Shown here one piece after another: positions 36,634-46,783 of a stretch of 64,000 nt of DNA. The stretch comes from Chamaecyparis obtusa (taxonomy: Eukaryota > Streptophyta > Pinopsida > Cupressales > Cupressaceae): contig BSBK01002163.1 in the NCBI GenBank assembly GCA_027943335.1, positions 1 to 64,000 of the forward strand, read 5' to 3'. The translations under genes and the position numbers were made by a program. The notes beneath the pieces were generated by a model. That model saw only the letters and a list, made by a program, of their open reading frames with translations, did not search any database and was not told the origin of the DNA. Position 1 is the first letter of the stretch. Each line of letters starts with the position of its first letter.

Positions 36634-36647
36634 ATCTCCCCCTTTTT
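36634..36647 (-). other. Polypurine tract of element B
   Basis: AAAAAGGGGGAGAT on the minus strand, directly against the LTR. It shares the AAAGGGGGAGAT core with E2 and C. Confidence 0.88.
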
Positions 36648-36837
36648 CATTGATGGCAACAAAGGAATATGGCCAAGTTGTTAACTGTCCCTTAACAAAA
36701 TTTTTTTTTGTCTTCTATACATTTTTTTTATACATAATCTTATATCTCCCTATACATAGTATACTCCATATTCTATAGATAACTCCCCCTTTGACATTAA
36801 TGACAAAGGTGTACCAAAAAACTGATTTTGTACATAC

Positions 36838-39800
36838 TTACTTAGGGAAAACATCCGGATGTGCTATCTTGAGGTTCTGGATCTCCTTCCAAAAAGTTAT
36901 CAAAGAGTTAACTATCTGGAGATGGGCGCATAATGCATATTGAAGCTTCTCCATATTCTTCATATTTTTGCTTGGACCTTGATCATAGGTTTTCATTGTG
37001 GCATTGATCTCCTTGATGTTTTGATTGAGAATTTCTAGTGAGGGTGCAAGAGCATTCCTTAACTGAGTCTGTCTAGACCTTATCTTTGCCATTTCTTTCT
37101 CTACCTTCTCAATTTTGTCCAATTGACCCTGGTAAACATTATTACACATGTTCACATTAGTGGATGAGTCTTTCACTAAAATCTTCACCTATTCAATCAT
37201 AGCTTCTACATCTTGTATTGTCTTATGATGGGCATCAGTAAGCTTATCCTAATCCATGTAATCTGCAATGAATTTCCTTCCTTGAACAACAAATTCTTTC
37301 AGGGATGCTTGTCCTATCTTGAGTGAATTCAGATCTAGAGAAAAGTTTCTCATCAACTCATTCAATCTCTTCTTCAAGTACTTCTCTTCTGCAATATTGG
37401 ATGTAGATTCTTCAAGACTAGAAAAATTACTTTTAAACTGTGAGATAACTATACTCAGATCATCAACTAAGTGTACCTTATCAACTTTCATGTCCGTAGG
37501 CAACAAACTATTCAGTATGTTCACTGATTCCACAAGTAGAGGATTTATCATGACTTGTTTCTCCTTTTCCTTCTCCATAGCTAAGACACTGAGCTTGATC
37601 AGGTCTTCTTCTTTCCATGAGTCCAAAGTAGATGTGTCAGGTGTCAAACTTGACAACAATACTGAGGAGGGAGTGATGGGAGTGCTATCCATCACTTCTA
37701 GCTTTATCTTGGGTAGATCACCAGAAGTTTCATTTTTCTCTTTTTCTTTTTCTTCTTCTTCTTCTTTCTTTTCTTCCTCTTCTATTTTCTCTTCTTCTTT
37801 CTCATTTGATATGTTCTCAATTAATACCTCTTCTTAATGAGTGGGAGGTGTGTTGCTACACAAGGTTTTAGCCTCTTGTGTACTCAAAAAAGCTTCCTCA
37901 AACTTATCTAAGTCTCTGTCAGTGGCTTCCATGGCTATCTCCACATTATCAATGATAATGGTGCTGTCCTTGAGTGATTCTTTCATGGGTGTAGATTTAT
38001 CTACCTTTGTTTTTACTTCCATTGCAAGCACTGAATCTTGAGGATCTATAGACTGTTCCTTGATAATCTATGTTGCTTTGTCTTGCTTACTAGGTACTTG
38101 AGAGATGGGTGCAAACATAGGTTTCATACGCTATTCTAAGAATACCTTCTCAAAGGCCATCTTTGTTTCCTTACAGATCAAATCATAGTCTTTGTTCATG
38201 AGGTGTAGTGTTCTAATCTTTGACCTTAAGTATGGCTTCACCAAATTCAACAATAGTGACTTTTCTTCAATAGAACATATTGGAAGAGTGGAATCAAGAA
38301 TTTGTTCCCTTATTCTGAAGTCTTTTTCAGTGGCTTGTATCTTCAAGGTATCCATTATCTCCCACACTTTATCAGGAATTTTAGTTTTCAATTCAAGAAC
38401 TATCTTCTTGAATTTTCTCATATGTTTTACAATCACATCATGTATTTCTAATTTATCAATCTCACTATATGATTCATAAAACTTCCCTAATTGATCAGTT
38501 CTTCCCTCATTAACAATTATTGTGCTCAATACTTTGAGGCTTGGTTTGAATCCTACCTTAGGAGGTGCTTGAATGTTTTTCTTACTCCTTGTAGCCTGCA
38601 AGGATGGATGACTAGTGCTGGTTTCTTTCTTCCTTTTGGCTATTGGCTTATACTTTGGAGGAGCATTAGAATCATTGATTACTTTGGGTGCAGAAGGAGT
38701 GTCATTAGCTATATCCTTCTAACTGTCATCTTTTTCAATTTTTATCTTCTTTATCTTAGGATCTTCTTGTTCCTCTTCTATTGTTGCGCTTTTCATTTCC
38801 AAGGGAATCTTCTCTTCCCTTTCTTTGTCAAGGTCTTCTTGGGATACACCGTGAATCCTTAGGATCTCTGATTTTACTTTATCAACCTTTCTTTTTGTTG
38901 CTGCATTGTTAATCTTTGCATCTACTTCTCTAGTTTTCTCCTCATATGTTCCCCATCTAGGTTTATTAGGATCTTAGGGGGCTGAAAGTAGTACCTATGC
39001 ATATACTTCAAGGACCTTTTCCTCTACCTCATAGCCAAGTGGATGAATCCACTTAGTCCTTGGTTCAATAGCTTCCATACAAGTTGTATCTATCTCTACC
39101 ATAAAACAAATTGAATCCTTTTACTTTTCCACAATACTTTCTGGAATCTTGTACCTCATTTGAATCTTAGATCTAAAGGTCTTCAATTTCAATGTTATAT
39201 AATCCCTTAGTGTACTTTCAATGGATGCTTTGTTGGATATCTAAGGCATGGTTGGAATGGACTTTTCCAAATACAAATCTAATATCTTCCCAACAATATG
39301 AAGGTACATGTAGATGATTAGTGACCCAAACCTAAACATTTTTATCTTGTCATGCTTAATGGCCTTGATGTTATCAATCAACTATGCATGCAAGATCTCA
39401 CACAAGTTGAATTCCCCATCTTCCTTCATAAGTCTGATGGCTACTAGAATAGTGCCCACAGACACACTATTCACCCTACTGGTGTGATGAAACATGTACC
39501 CTAGTATCATTGACATCAATTTGATGTCTACTTTCTCAATAGGCTCTATAGTCATACCGCACCTATTGCTCCTTGACTTACATGTTTTCTCGACTATCTT
39601 TCTGACATCCTTGCCCACAAGAAGGATGGCACCTATCCTAGAAAGGCCTATTATCTCATGTATCAAGTCATTTGTGATTATAACTAGTACATCAACAATC
39701 CAAAACAAGTCATCATGAATTCTTCTCAACAAGATTTTTCTCCATTCTGTCTCATAGAATTCATATGCCATAGCATACTCAACAATTGGGTGATCATTTC

Positions 39801-40047
39801 ATTTAGCATATTCATCCAAGAATGTTGTATTTGGCTTCAACATGGTGTCCAAGTGCACCCTTAGCCTATCCATTCCAACTGGTTCCTTCTTATAGTAGAT
39901 ATATGCCCTAATATCTTCCACATGCATGACACCCTTAGGCGTGCGAGAGAAAGCTCCCTCTAAATCATCTAGGGATGATTTGAATGGATGTTTCTTGAAA
40001 AAATATCTCTTCTTTTTAGTGACATCATAAACAATGGGAGTGACCAT
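36838..40047 (-). pseudogene. ORF-B of element B, ~1069-residue protein of unknown function
   Basis: One frame from ATG 40047 (MVTPIVYDVTKKKRYFFKKH) to 36838 without frameshift, broken by in-frame stops only (for example near 39799, 39380, 38602, 38129, 37834 and 37249). It parallels ORF-B of E1/E2. LIHEIIGLSRIG corresponds to MIHQITSLPMLN, and the NSVSVGTILVAIRLMKEDGE region to NSVSCEAIDLAYKVVKNN. KDSICFMVEID corresponds to KDDICFMVDCD, and PNKPRWGTYEEKT to PKAPYFGTYDEAK. A Lys/Glu linker, a Ser/Thr-poor middle and a helical C-terminus ending ~200 bases before the LTR follow. It lacks enzyme motifs and membrane segments. Function unknown. Confidence 0.8.
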
Positions 40048-40343
40048 GACTTACTTGTAAATTCTTTCCAATTGAGCTCCGAGATAATCTGAAGGCTTCT
40101 GAATTAGTGCAATGAGCTTAGGGTTTCTACAACTGATCAAATGCACTGCAAACACTGATAAATCAATCTCCAAGACTTCACAACAACTTCCAAGGATTTT
40201 TCTACTCTCCTATCACTCTAAATTTGAATGAAATGAGAAATCAAATGACTTCTATGTACTTCAAAGTGAAAAATCCACCATTGATGCAAGTCACGTAAAC
40301 CAGGCTATCACTTCAAAATTTGCAACTCAAGTTCTACTAACAA
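40048..40343. other. Spacer between ORF-A and ORF-B of element B
   Basis: About 300 bases without an open frame, in the same place as the ORF-A/ORF-B spacer of E1 and E2. Confidence 0.5.
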
Positions 40344-41628
40344 TCAGCATGTGTGCTTTTGTACATAGGTACCTCTATACTTCAAAAGATTAAGTCCAAA
40401 GGAACATACTCTGAGGATGAGTATACCAACCATGTAGGGGTCTAGAGCTAAATTAGCTCCCCCTATAACCCAAAGGGCCATTGATGCAGATGTAGAGGGT
40501 GCATCCACTAGGGATGCATCTAATACATTCTCATTAGTCTTGTCCTTATTTTTCTCTAACCAAATCATGCTTGCATCATCTGAGGATTTGACAAAGTTAA
40601 CTTCTCCTATGGGATCCAAAACTGGTTCTCCAACCTTTTTAGGGCTTCCTTGACCTTGCATCCTTGATCTACAGAATCTTGAGATATGTCCAACCTTGTT
40701 ACAAGAGTGACAAATGACTAGAGGTCTTATATTGCTCGGCACATTGATATGAGTCACCATTCTGCATTATTTTTTTGTGTGACCATTGTAGTTACATATC
40801 TGGCATGTAACATTCTAAGAACTTCTTACATTTGTCTGATTTTGATTTCTCTGATCTTGCTGAATTCTATTCTTCTTACTAGTCTTGCAATTCATAGGTC
40901 TATGACCAAATTTATTGCATGAATAAAAGTAACCATTAAAATGTTTTACCTCTATATAGTTCCTTGCAATGTGTCCATGCTTGTTACAAGAAAAATAAGT
41001 GCATTCTACTTGCTTGCACTCATTCTTAGGTGATCCACCATTATCTATGGTTTGATCTTCAGTCTTTTCAGCTTCAGTAGAGTCCTTTTGTGAATCCTTT
41101 CTTGCTCGCATATTGTCAATCTGATTTTGTACTTCATTATATCCAATACAACTGGTGTCTCCTTTGGCTCTTCTTGCATATAATTGAGATTCTATCAAAT
41201 TAGGACTAGTGTGTAATTTTTCAATATAATTCTTTGCTTCTTTCAATTTAGACTCCAAGCTTTCTTTGCTATTCCTTAGCTCCAAAATTTCCATGTTTTC
41301 TTGCCTTAGTTTTTCATTCAACTGAAGGTTCTCTTTGATCTGTTCATCATAGACTTGCTGATTATTAGTCAACTTATCATCAACCTCTTCAAGTTATTCT
41401 TTTAAGGATTTGTTTTCTTCATTGAGCTTCTTAACCATTGTCCCTAGATCACCGGTAGAGCATTCTTTCAAATCTTTCCTTATCTTTTTGATGACTAATT
41501 GAGCATCACTAAGTTTATCCTTTAGTTCTTCATATTCTCTTTCTGACTTGTCCAGATCTTCAAGAGCAGCTTCAAGATTTCTTTTCAGATGCTTCAAGAT
41601 TTCTTTTCAAGATTGATGCTTTGTCCAT
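40344..41628 (-). pseudogene. ORF-A of element B: gag-like coiled coil with four zinc-knuckle units
   Basis: Starts MDKASILKRNLEA just after the primer-binding site. The first ~250 residues are a Glu/Lys/Leu coiled coil. They are followed by four knuckle-like units: YFSCNKHGHIARNY, FYSCNKFGHRPMNC, CQICNYNGHTKK-stop-C and CHSCNKVGHISRFC. Only the last keeps all Cys/His ligands and an open frame. A 22 bp tandem duplication (caagatttcttttcagatgctt, ~41575-41610) shifts the frame near the start. Stops lie at ~41391, 40812 and 40761. Layout and position match ORF-A of E1/E2, so an RNA-binding, particle-forming role is inferred. Confidence 0.78.
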
Positions 41629-41667
41629 GATCTCCTTAAGTGGTTAAAATTCTATGCTAAGGACCAT

Positions 41668-41680
41668 GGCTTTGATACCA
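41668..41680 (-). other. Primer-binding site of element B
   Basis: TGGTATCAAAGCC on the minus strand, separated from the LTR by AT. It is of initiator-methionine-tRNA type with one change. Confidence 0.87.
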
Positions 41681-41682
41681 AT

Positions 41683-42805
41683 TGTTAGGAATGGGAACAC
41701 TGAGAGGGGGGGGGGTGTTGAATCAATGTTTACTATATTTTAACTTTTCACTTTAATCTTTATGCTGAACATAAATGCTTAAGTACTGAAATAAACATTC
41801 ACATAAACATGAAACATGAAATCAACACATGACACCAATATGATTACCAAGAAACCCAAATAGGTAAAAACCCCTGTGGGAATTGACACACACTAATATT
41901 TTGCACTAGTGTTTTGTGATCCTTGCTAGAAGATACTCTACCCTGTTAGGAGTAGCTTTATAATGCTTTAAGTATAGTAGACCTTGTTAAGGGTCAGACC
42001 CTATAAGGAGTCTTTTACAATCATCCCTAGTAGGGGAGAGGAGGCACTATCCAAGAGCTCACTACTCAAGTGGTGAAGGCTACAACCTTCTAATCTTAGA
42101 TACATACTATATCTGCTAGATGAACTGTTACTGTGACACTGCTTGTTAGATCAGTTCCTTTAATGCGCTGATGCTTTGACCTCTTTCAAATCTTTAATAC
42201 ATCCTCTAGTGTCTTCACACACTTCTACTCTACTTATCACAACTCTATTTCAACTTCCATACCAAATACAATGGGTGCACCTGATATTTATGCACTCATA
42301 CAAAATACATAATTAGGTTGGCCCTATGACTAATTACAAACAATGCTTCCAAATGAATTGGCTTGAGCATGCTTACAATTATACATATAAACATGTCAGA
42401 AACCTAAATACAATAGGTACATAGCCTTTACAACATTATAATATAATCGCAAAACAAAATGCTAATTATCAGCTCCATGCTCTATTCTCTACTAGCACAC
42501 ACTGGTTGTGCAACTTCAGCTGACTATAACTTTCACATCCTTGCACATCTGCTTATGTGCTCATAGACTAAGAAAGAATATTGTCTAACCAACTTAACTA
42601 CTAGGGTGCATATCATAATTCATCTATACACATGTGCGTTGATGCTCTGAGCTGTCAAAACTCTGTATACTATCCAGTCTTCAACACTTAACTAAATTCT
42701 AATCTTTACATCAAGTGCGCTGACTCCAAACTTCTATATGAATTTTTTTTCACAATGAAAACACTATATCTAGTCATATACTTCAGTATAGACAACCTGC
42801 CAATA
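41683..42805 (-). repeat. 5' LTR of element B (1123 bp)
   Basis: Starts TGTTAGGAATGGGAACACTGAG and ends TGCCAATA (originally CCAACA). A run of ten G at ~41705. Aligns throughout with 35516-36633. Confidence 0.92.
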
Positions 42806-44938
42806 GGATCATCCTTGATATAGTGTGCACCATCATGATTGAAGGAAATTTTGCACACACCTATTGGAGAGATGCAATCAATACAACAATCTATACCATC
42901 AATAGAATACAATTGAGGCCTGGCATGGAAAAGACACTTTATGAGATATGGTTTGGTAATGTTCCCATAGTGAAATACTTCATAATCTTTAGAAGCAAGT
43001 ACTACATCAAGAGGGATGAAGCAATAGGCAAGTTTGATGCAAGAAGTGATGAAGGTATTTTCCTTGGTTACTCTTCTAAAAACAAAGCTTATAGATGTTT
43101 TCATTTGAGATTGAAGAAGATCATTGAAAGTGATCATGTTAAGATTGATGAAAATTTTATGGTCCAAGAAAGATATCATGATTATGCACCTATGATTGAA
43201 GAAGAACCCAGTCCTTCCACTAGTGAGATAGTCATTGAGGAGATGTTTGATAGTATTGATGTAATATTCAATGACCCTAAAATAAGTGAAGAATAAAATC
43301 ATAAAGTAGATGAGAGAGTATCATCTAAAGTTCCAAAGTTTACATCTAGATATCACTCTAAGGATGACATCATTGGAGATTAGAGTGGAAAAGTCCCAAC
43401 AAGATCAAAAGCAAAGAGTTCAATAGGCAATCAAGTGATATGTTTACTATCTCAGATTGAAACTTTAAGTGTTGAAGATGCATGTAATGATTCAAATTGA
43501 CATGATGCTATGAAAGAAGAACTAGATTAGATTATTAAGAATGATACTTGGGAACTGGTCCCAATACCCAGTAATAAGAATGTGATTGGAACCAAGTGGA
43601 TATTTAGAAACAAGATGAATGAAGATGGTACAGTAGTAAGGAATAAAGAAAGGATAGTATGTAAGGTATATGCACAAAGAGAAGTTATTGATTATTTAGA
43701 CACATTTGCACCTATCAGCGGATTAGAAGCCATTAAGTTATTTCTAGCTTATGAAACATTCAAAAACTTCAAAGTTTATCAGATGGATGTCAAGTCAGCA
43801 TTCTTGAATGGAGAGTTAAATGAATAAGTATACATTGAGAAGCCAAAAGGATTCACCTTATAAGACAGGCCTGATATGGTATGCAAATTGAAGAAAGCCC
43901 TCTATGGACTTAAGCAAGCCGCTAGAGCTTGGTATGAGAGACTTGATGGATATCTAACAAAACATGGATTCAAGAAAGGAGAAACAGATTGTAATCTATT
44001 TATAAGAGAGACATCTAAAGGTTTACTACTTGTAGCTATATTTGTTGATGATATTATCTTTGGGGGTGATGAAAAACTTAGTGTAGAATTTGCTAAGGAG
44101 ATGCAGAGTGAGTTTGAGATGAGCATTATTGGACATATCAAATACTTTTTGGGGATATATTGAGGAAGTTCAAGATGGATGATTACAAGCCATTGGGTAC
44201 ACCTATGATAACAAGATGCAAGCTTACAAAAGAAGATGATTCTCCAATAGTAGATATAACATTATACAAGTCTATGATTGGTAAACCCATATATCTTACT
44301 CAATCTAGTCCTGCTATTTCTAATGTAGTTGGCCTAGTTGAAATATTTGTAGCTGAGACTAAAAAAATTCACCTCATGGTAGAAAAGAGAACATTTAGAT
44401 ACTTGAGGGGCACTATAGATTATGGTCTACGGTATCCTAATTCAAAGAATGTTGAGCTTCATGTATACACAGATGCAAATTGGGTAGGATGCATGGATGA
44501 TAGAAAGAGTACATCATGAGGAGCAATATTTATGGTGATAGACTAGTCACTTGGACAAGCAAGAAGAAGAATTGTATTTCTTAGTCAACAGAAGAAGTAG
44601 AGTATGTTGCAGCAGCTTTGAATTCTTCTACAGTTGTTTGGATCAAGAAGATGATAAAGGATTTTGGAATTTAGATTGATTACCCTATTGTTATTCATTG
44701 TGATAACATTAGCACTATCAACATGGAAAAGAATCATGTGATGCATGAAAAGACAAAACACATAGAGATTAATTGTATCACTTCCTAAGAGAGAGAAAGT
44801 GGCAGAGAAAGAAGTCAAATTTGACTATGTGAGTACTAAAGATCAGTTAGTAGACATATTCAAAAAGCCTTTATCGAATGATACTTTTAAGTATCTCAGG
44901 GAGAAGTTGGGAGTAATTCCCTTCCCTAATTCTGATTA
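42806..44938 (+). pseudogene. Copia C pol, rest of integrase, reverse transcriptase and RNase H
   Basis: Resumes with FAHTYWRDAINTTIYTINR (integrase C-terminal part). The linker to ~43500 has stops. Reverse transcriptase begins IGTKWIFRNKMNEDGTVVRN (43585). QMDVKSAFLNGELNE follows at ~43782 and the catalytic FVDDIIFGG at ~44040, then FLGIY near 44150. About 60 bases seem deleted at ~44163, shifting the frame before MDDYKPLGTPMITRCKLT. RNase H follows with YTDANWVGCMDDRKSTS (44465-44517) and the tail FKKPLSNDTFKYLREKLGV (~44858-44915). Stops at 43294, 43381, 43498, 43528, 43825, 43861 and 44517 disable it. Confidence 0.92.
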
Positions 44939-45311
44939 GAGAAAGTGGAGAGAGCATCAGTCCTCAGTGATTGATGGATGGTTGACTACTCTACTTCAGG
45001 AGTAGTACAAGTGCTGAAATGTTTGGTGCCCTTTGCCATTGATGTAAAATGGGAGTAGTGTATAGTCATGAAAAATAGTATTAAAGGGGGAGTACATATA
45101 GAATTAATGAGGAGTAATATATAGTAGTAAGGAGGAGTAGTAATCATTTGTGGAAGCAGTTCAGTTGAGTAAATGGAGAATGTTGAAGAATATTACAACA
45201 GATGGAGGATTCATCCTTTGGGGAGTTTTGATGAGGAAATGGAGAATTTTATAAAAGAATTGTTCATTTGGATTGGTGGTATTTTTCATTCCATATGTTT
45301 CCATCAACGCC
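44939..45311 (+). other. 3' untranslated region of copia C
   Basis: Purine-rich spacer between pol and the purine tract, with an additional ttaaagggggagta (45081-45094) that may be a second polypurine tract. No coding frame. Confidence 0.6.
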
Positions 45312-45323
45312 AAAGGGGGAGAT
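45312..45323 (+). other. Polypurine tract of copia C
   Basis: AAAGGGGGAGAT directly before the right LTR, the same 12 bases as in E2. Confidence 0.9.
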
Positions 45324-46634
45324 TGTTGGAGATTTTCTAGCAAGCTAGTGCTGACTATATGTTTGTCATTGATGACAACATATTGTAAGTAGCATGCATG
45401 GAAGACTTATGAATTAAGCTTTGAGTATATGTAGCATGGACATGTTATTAGGATGATATCATGGATGCAGAGTTTAATTGTTAGTATAGATAGTTATGTA
45501 GTAGCTTGTGTCAGTAGTGTTCCTGATAGAGTTATAGGTAGTATTATGTGATTAATTGTCCGTACAGTTATCATGGAGCCTTATTTGTTTGGATATATGA
45601 TGTAGACATGTAAGTGCTGTTGCATTCATGGACATAAAGTTTGATGTGCAGTAGAAGTGAAGTTATGTAGTCGATATTCACCAGTTGCAATTTCTTGTGT
45701 TATCCAAAAGAGCCGACAGAGATTATATTGGTACAGGAGTTGCACCTATCATTTTGGTATGCATGCTTGGATTAGTGATTTGAGAAGAGTTAAGAATATT
45801 TGGTTAAGAGTGAATGATGTAATTTAGTTTGAGGAGAAAGGATTAGTTAATTTGGTAGAGCTGACAGTGTGTAGCATGCATCTAGACTCATTGATTTGGA
45901 TAGGTTCCAGTTTGTGTTGCATGCTTAATAGACCCGACCAAGATTTTATTGGAGAGTTTTATTGTTTCTCTAATATGATTTCAAGGTGGTTCTAACAAGC
46001 TGAATTTATTATATCATTTAGAGGAAAGATACTTATAGTCGATCATTATTTATCGCTAGAAGCATGGTATGAGATGAAAGATTAGAGCAGAGAAGAGAGT
46101 GCAAAGTATTGTGCCATCAGGAAGAGGTCTATGTGATAGAGAAGATAGAGTGTGCTATTCATTGGAACTAATCAAGAAAATAGGTCTACCTCATAGTTCA
46201 CCAAGATCCAGATATAGTGTGTATTTGTTATTCAGAAGGTTGCAACCTTCACCCCTTTGAGCGGTGAGCTCTCAGATAGTGTGTCATCACCCCTAACAGG
46301 GTCAATCATAAAAGACTCCTAATAGGGTCTGACCTTTGACCAAGTCACTGTACTTATTTCATTGTAAAGATCAACTCAGACTAATAGGATTGTAAGATCT
46401 TCTAACAAGGATCATTATACACTAGTGCAATTTATTAGTGGGTGTTAATTACCACTGGGGTTTTTACCTATTTTGGTTTCCCTATAACCAAAATATTGGT
46501 GTTGTATTCAAGTGTTCTTTCATTGTGTTTATGCTTAAATTTTAAGTATACTTAATTAGATAAAGAATTGAAACTTTTAGATAACTGATTCACACCCCCC
46601 CCCTCTGAGTTATCTCTTGGGACTATTCCTAACA
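45324..46634 (+). repeat. 3' LTR of copia C (1311 bp)
   Basis: TGTTGGAGATTTTCTAGC...GACTATTCCTAACA, followed by TATCT. Its last ~280 bases (e.g. CTTCTAACAAGGATCATTA, ACACTAGTGCAA, GGGGTTTTTACCTATTT, then GATTCACACCCCCC) correspond to the reverse complement of the LTR of element B. Confidence 0.94.
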
Positions 46635-46783
46635 TATCTATCATATATGTATCCAACTGCATTTACAATCCACATACAAAACCAAGTTTATTGGCTCAAA
46701 CAAATAAAGAAAAAAACTACAATTAATTTATTGAATGTAATCGTAATAAACATGGAAAACCTTGAAACTTGAGTTGAACTTAC

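Larger units (their letters stand above)
35516..42805 (-). mobile_element. Complete non-autonomous LTR retrotransposon B (7290 bp) nested in copia C
   Basis: LTRs at 35516-36633 and 41683-42805, with the purine tract at the left and the primer site at the right, so it is minus-strand. Flanks TGATC (35511-35515) and GGATC (42806-42810) are the target duplication with one change; the interrupted integrase frame is restored across it. The interior encodes ORF-A (coiled coil and zinc knuckles) and ORF-B (~1069 aa) and no protease, integrase, reverse transcriptase or RNase H. Gene order, sizes and protein blocks match E1/E2, but nucleotide similarity is low. The LTR end (TGTTAGGAATGGGAACACTGAG on plus) resembles that of copia C. 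Confidence 0.93.
29793..46634 (+). mobile_element. Ty1/copia retrotransposon C, split by two nested insertions
   Basis: The outer element of a nest. LTRs start TGTTGGAGATTTTC at 29793 and 45324, and the right LTR ends ATTCCTAACA at 46634. Target duplication TATCT at 29788-29792 and 46635-46639 is perfect. Insertion A (30883-33339) lies in the left LTR and insertion B (35516-42805) in integrase. Without them and their target duplications the element is about 7.1 kb. The order gag, integrase, reverse transcriptase, RNase H is that of Ty1/copia. The purine tract AAAGGGGGAGAT beside TGTTGG is like that of Sirevirus-type copia elements (from memory). Confidence 0.93.

Noticed and set aside
42706..43302. 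198-codon minus-strand frame opposite copia integrase
   Set aside because: The plus-strand frame shows the copia integrase motifs; the minus frame also runs across the LTR boundary of element B.
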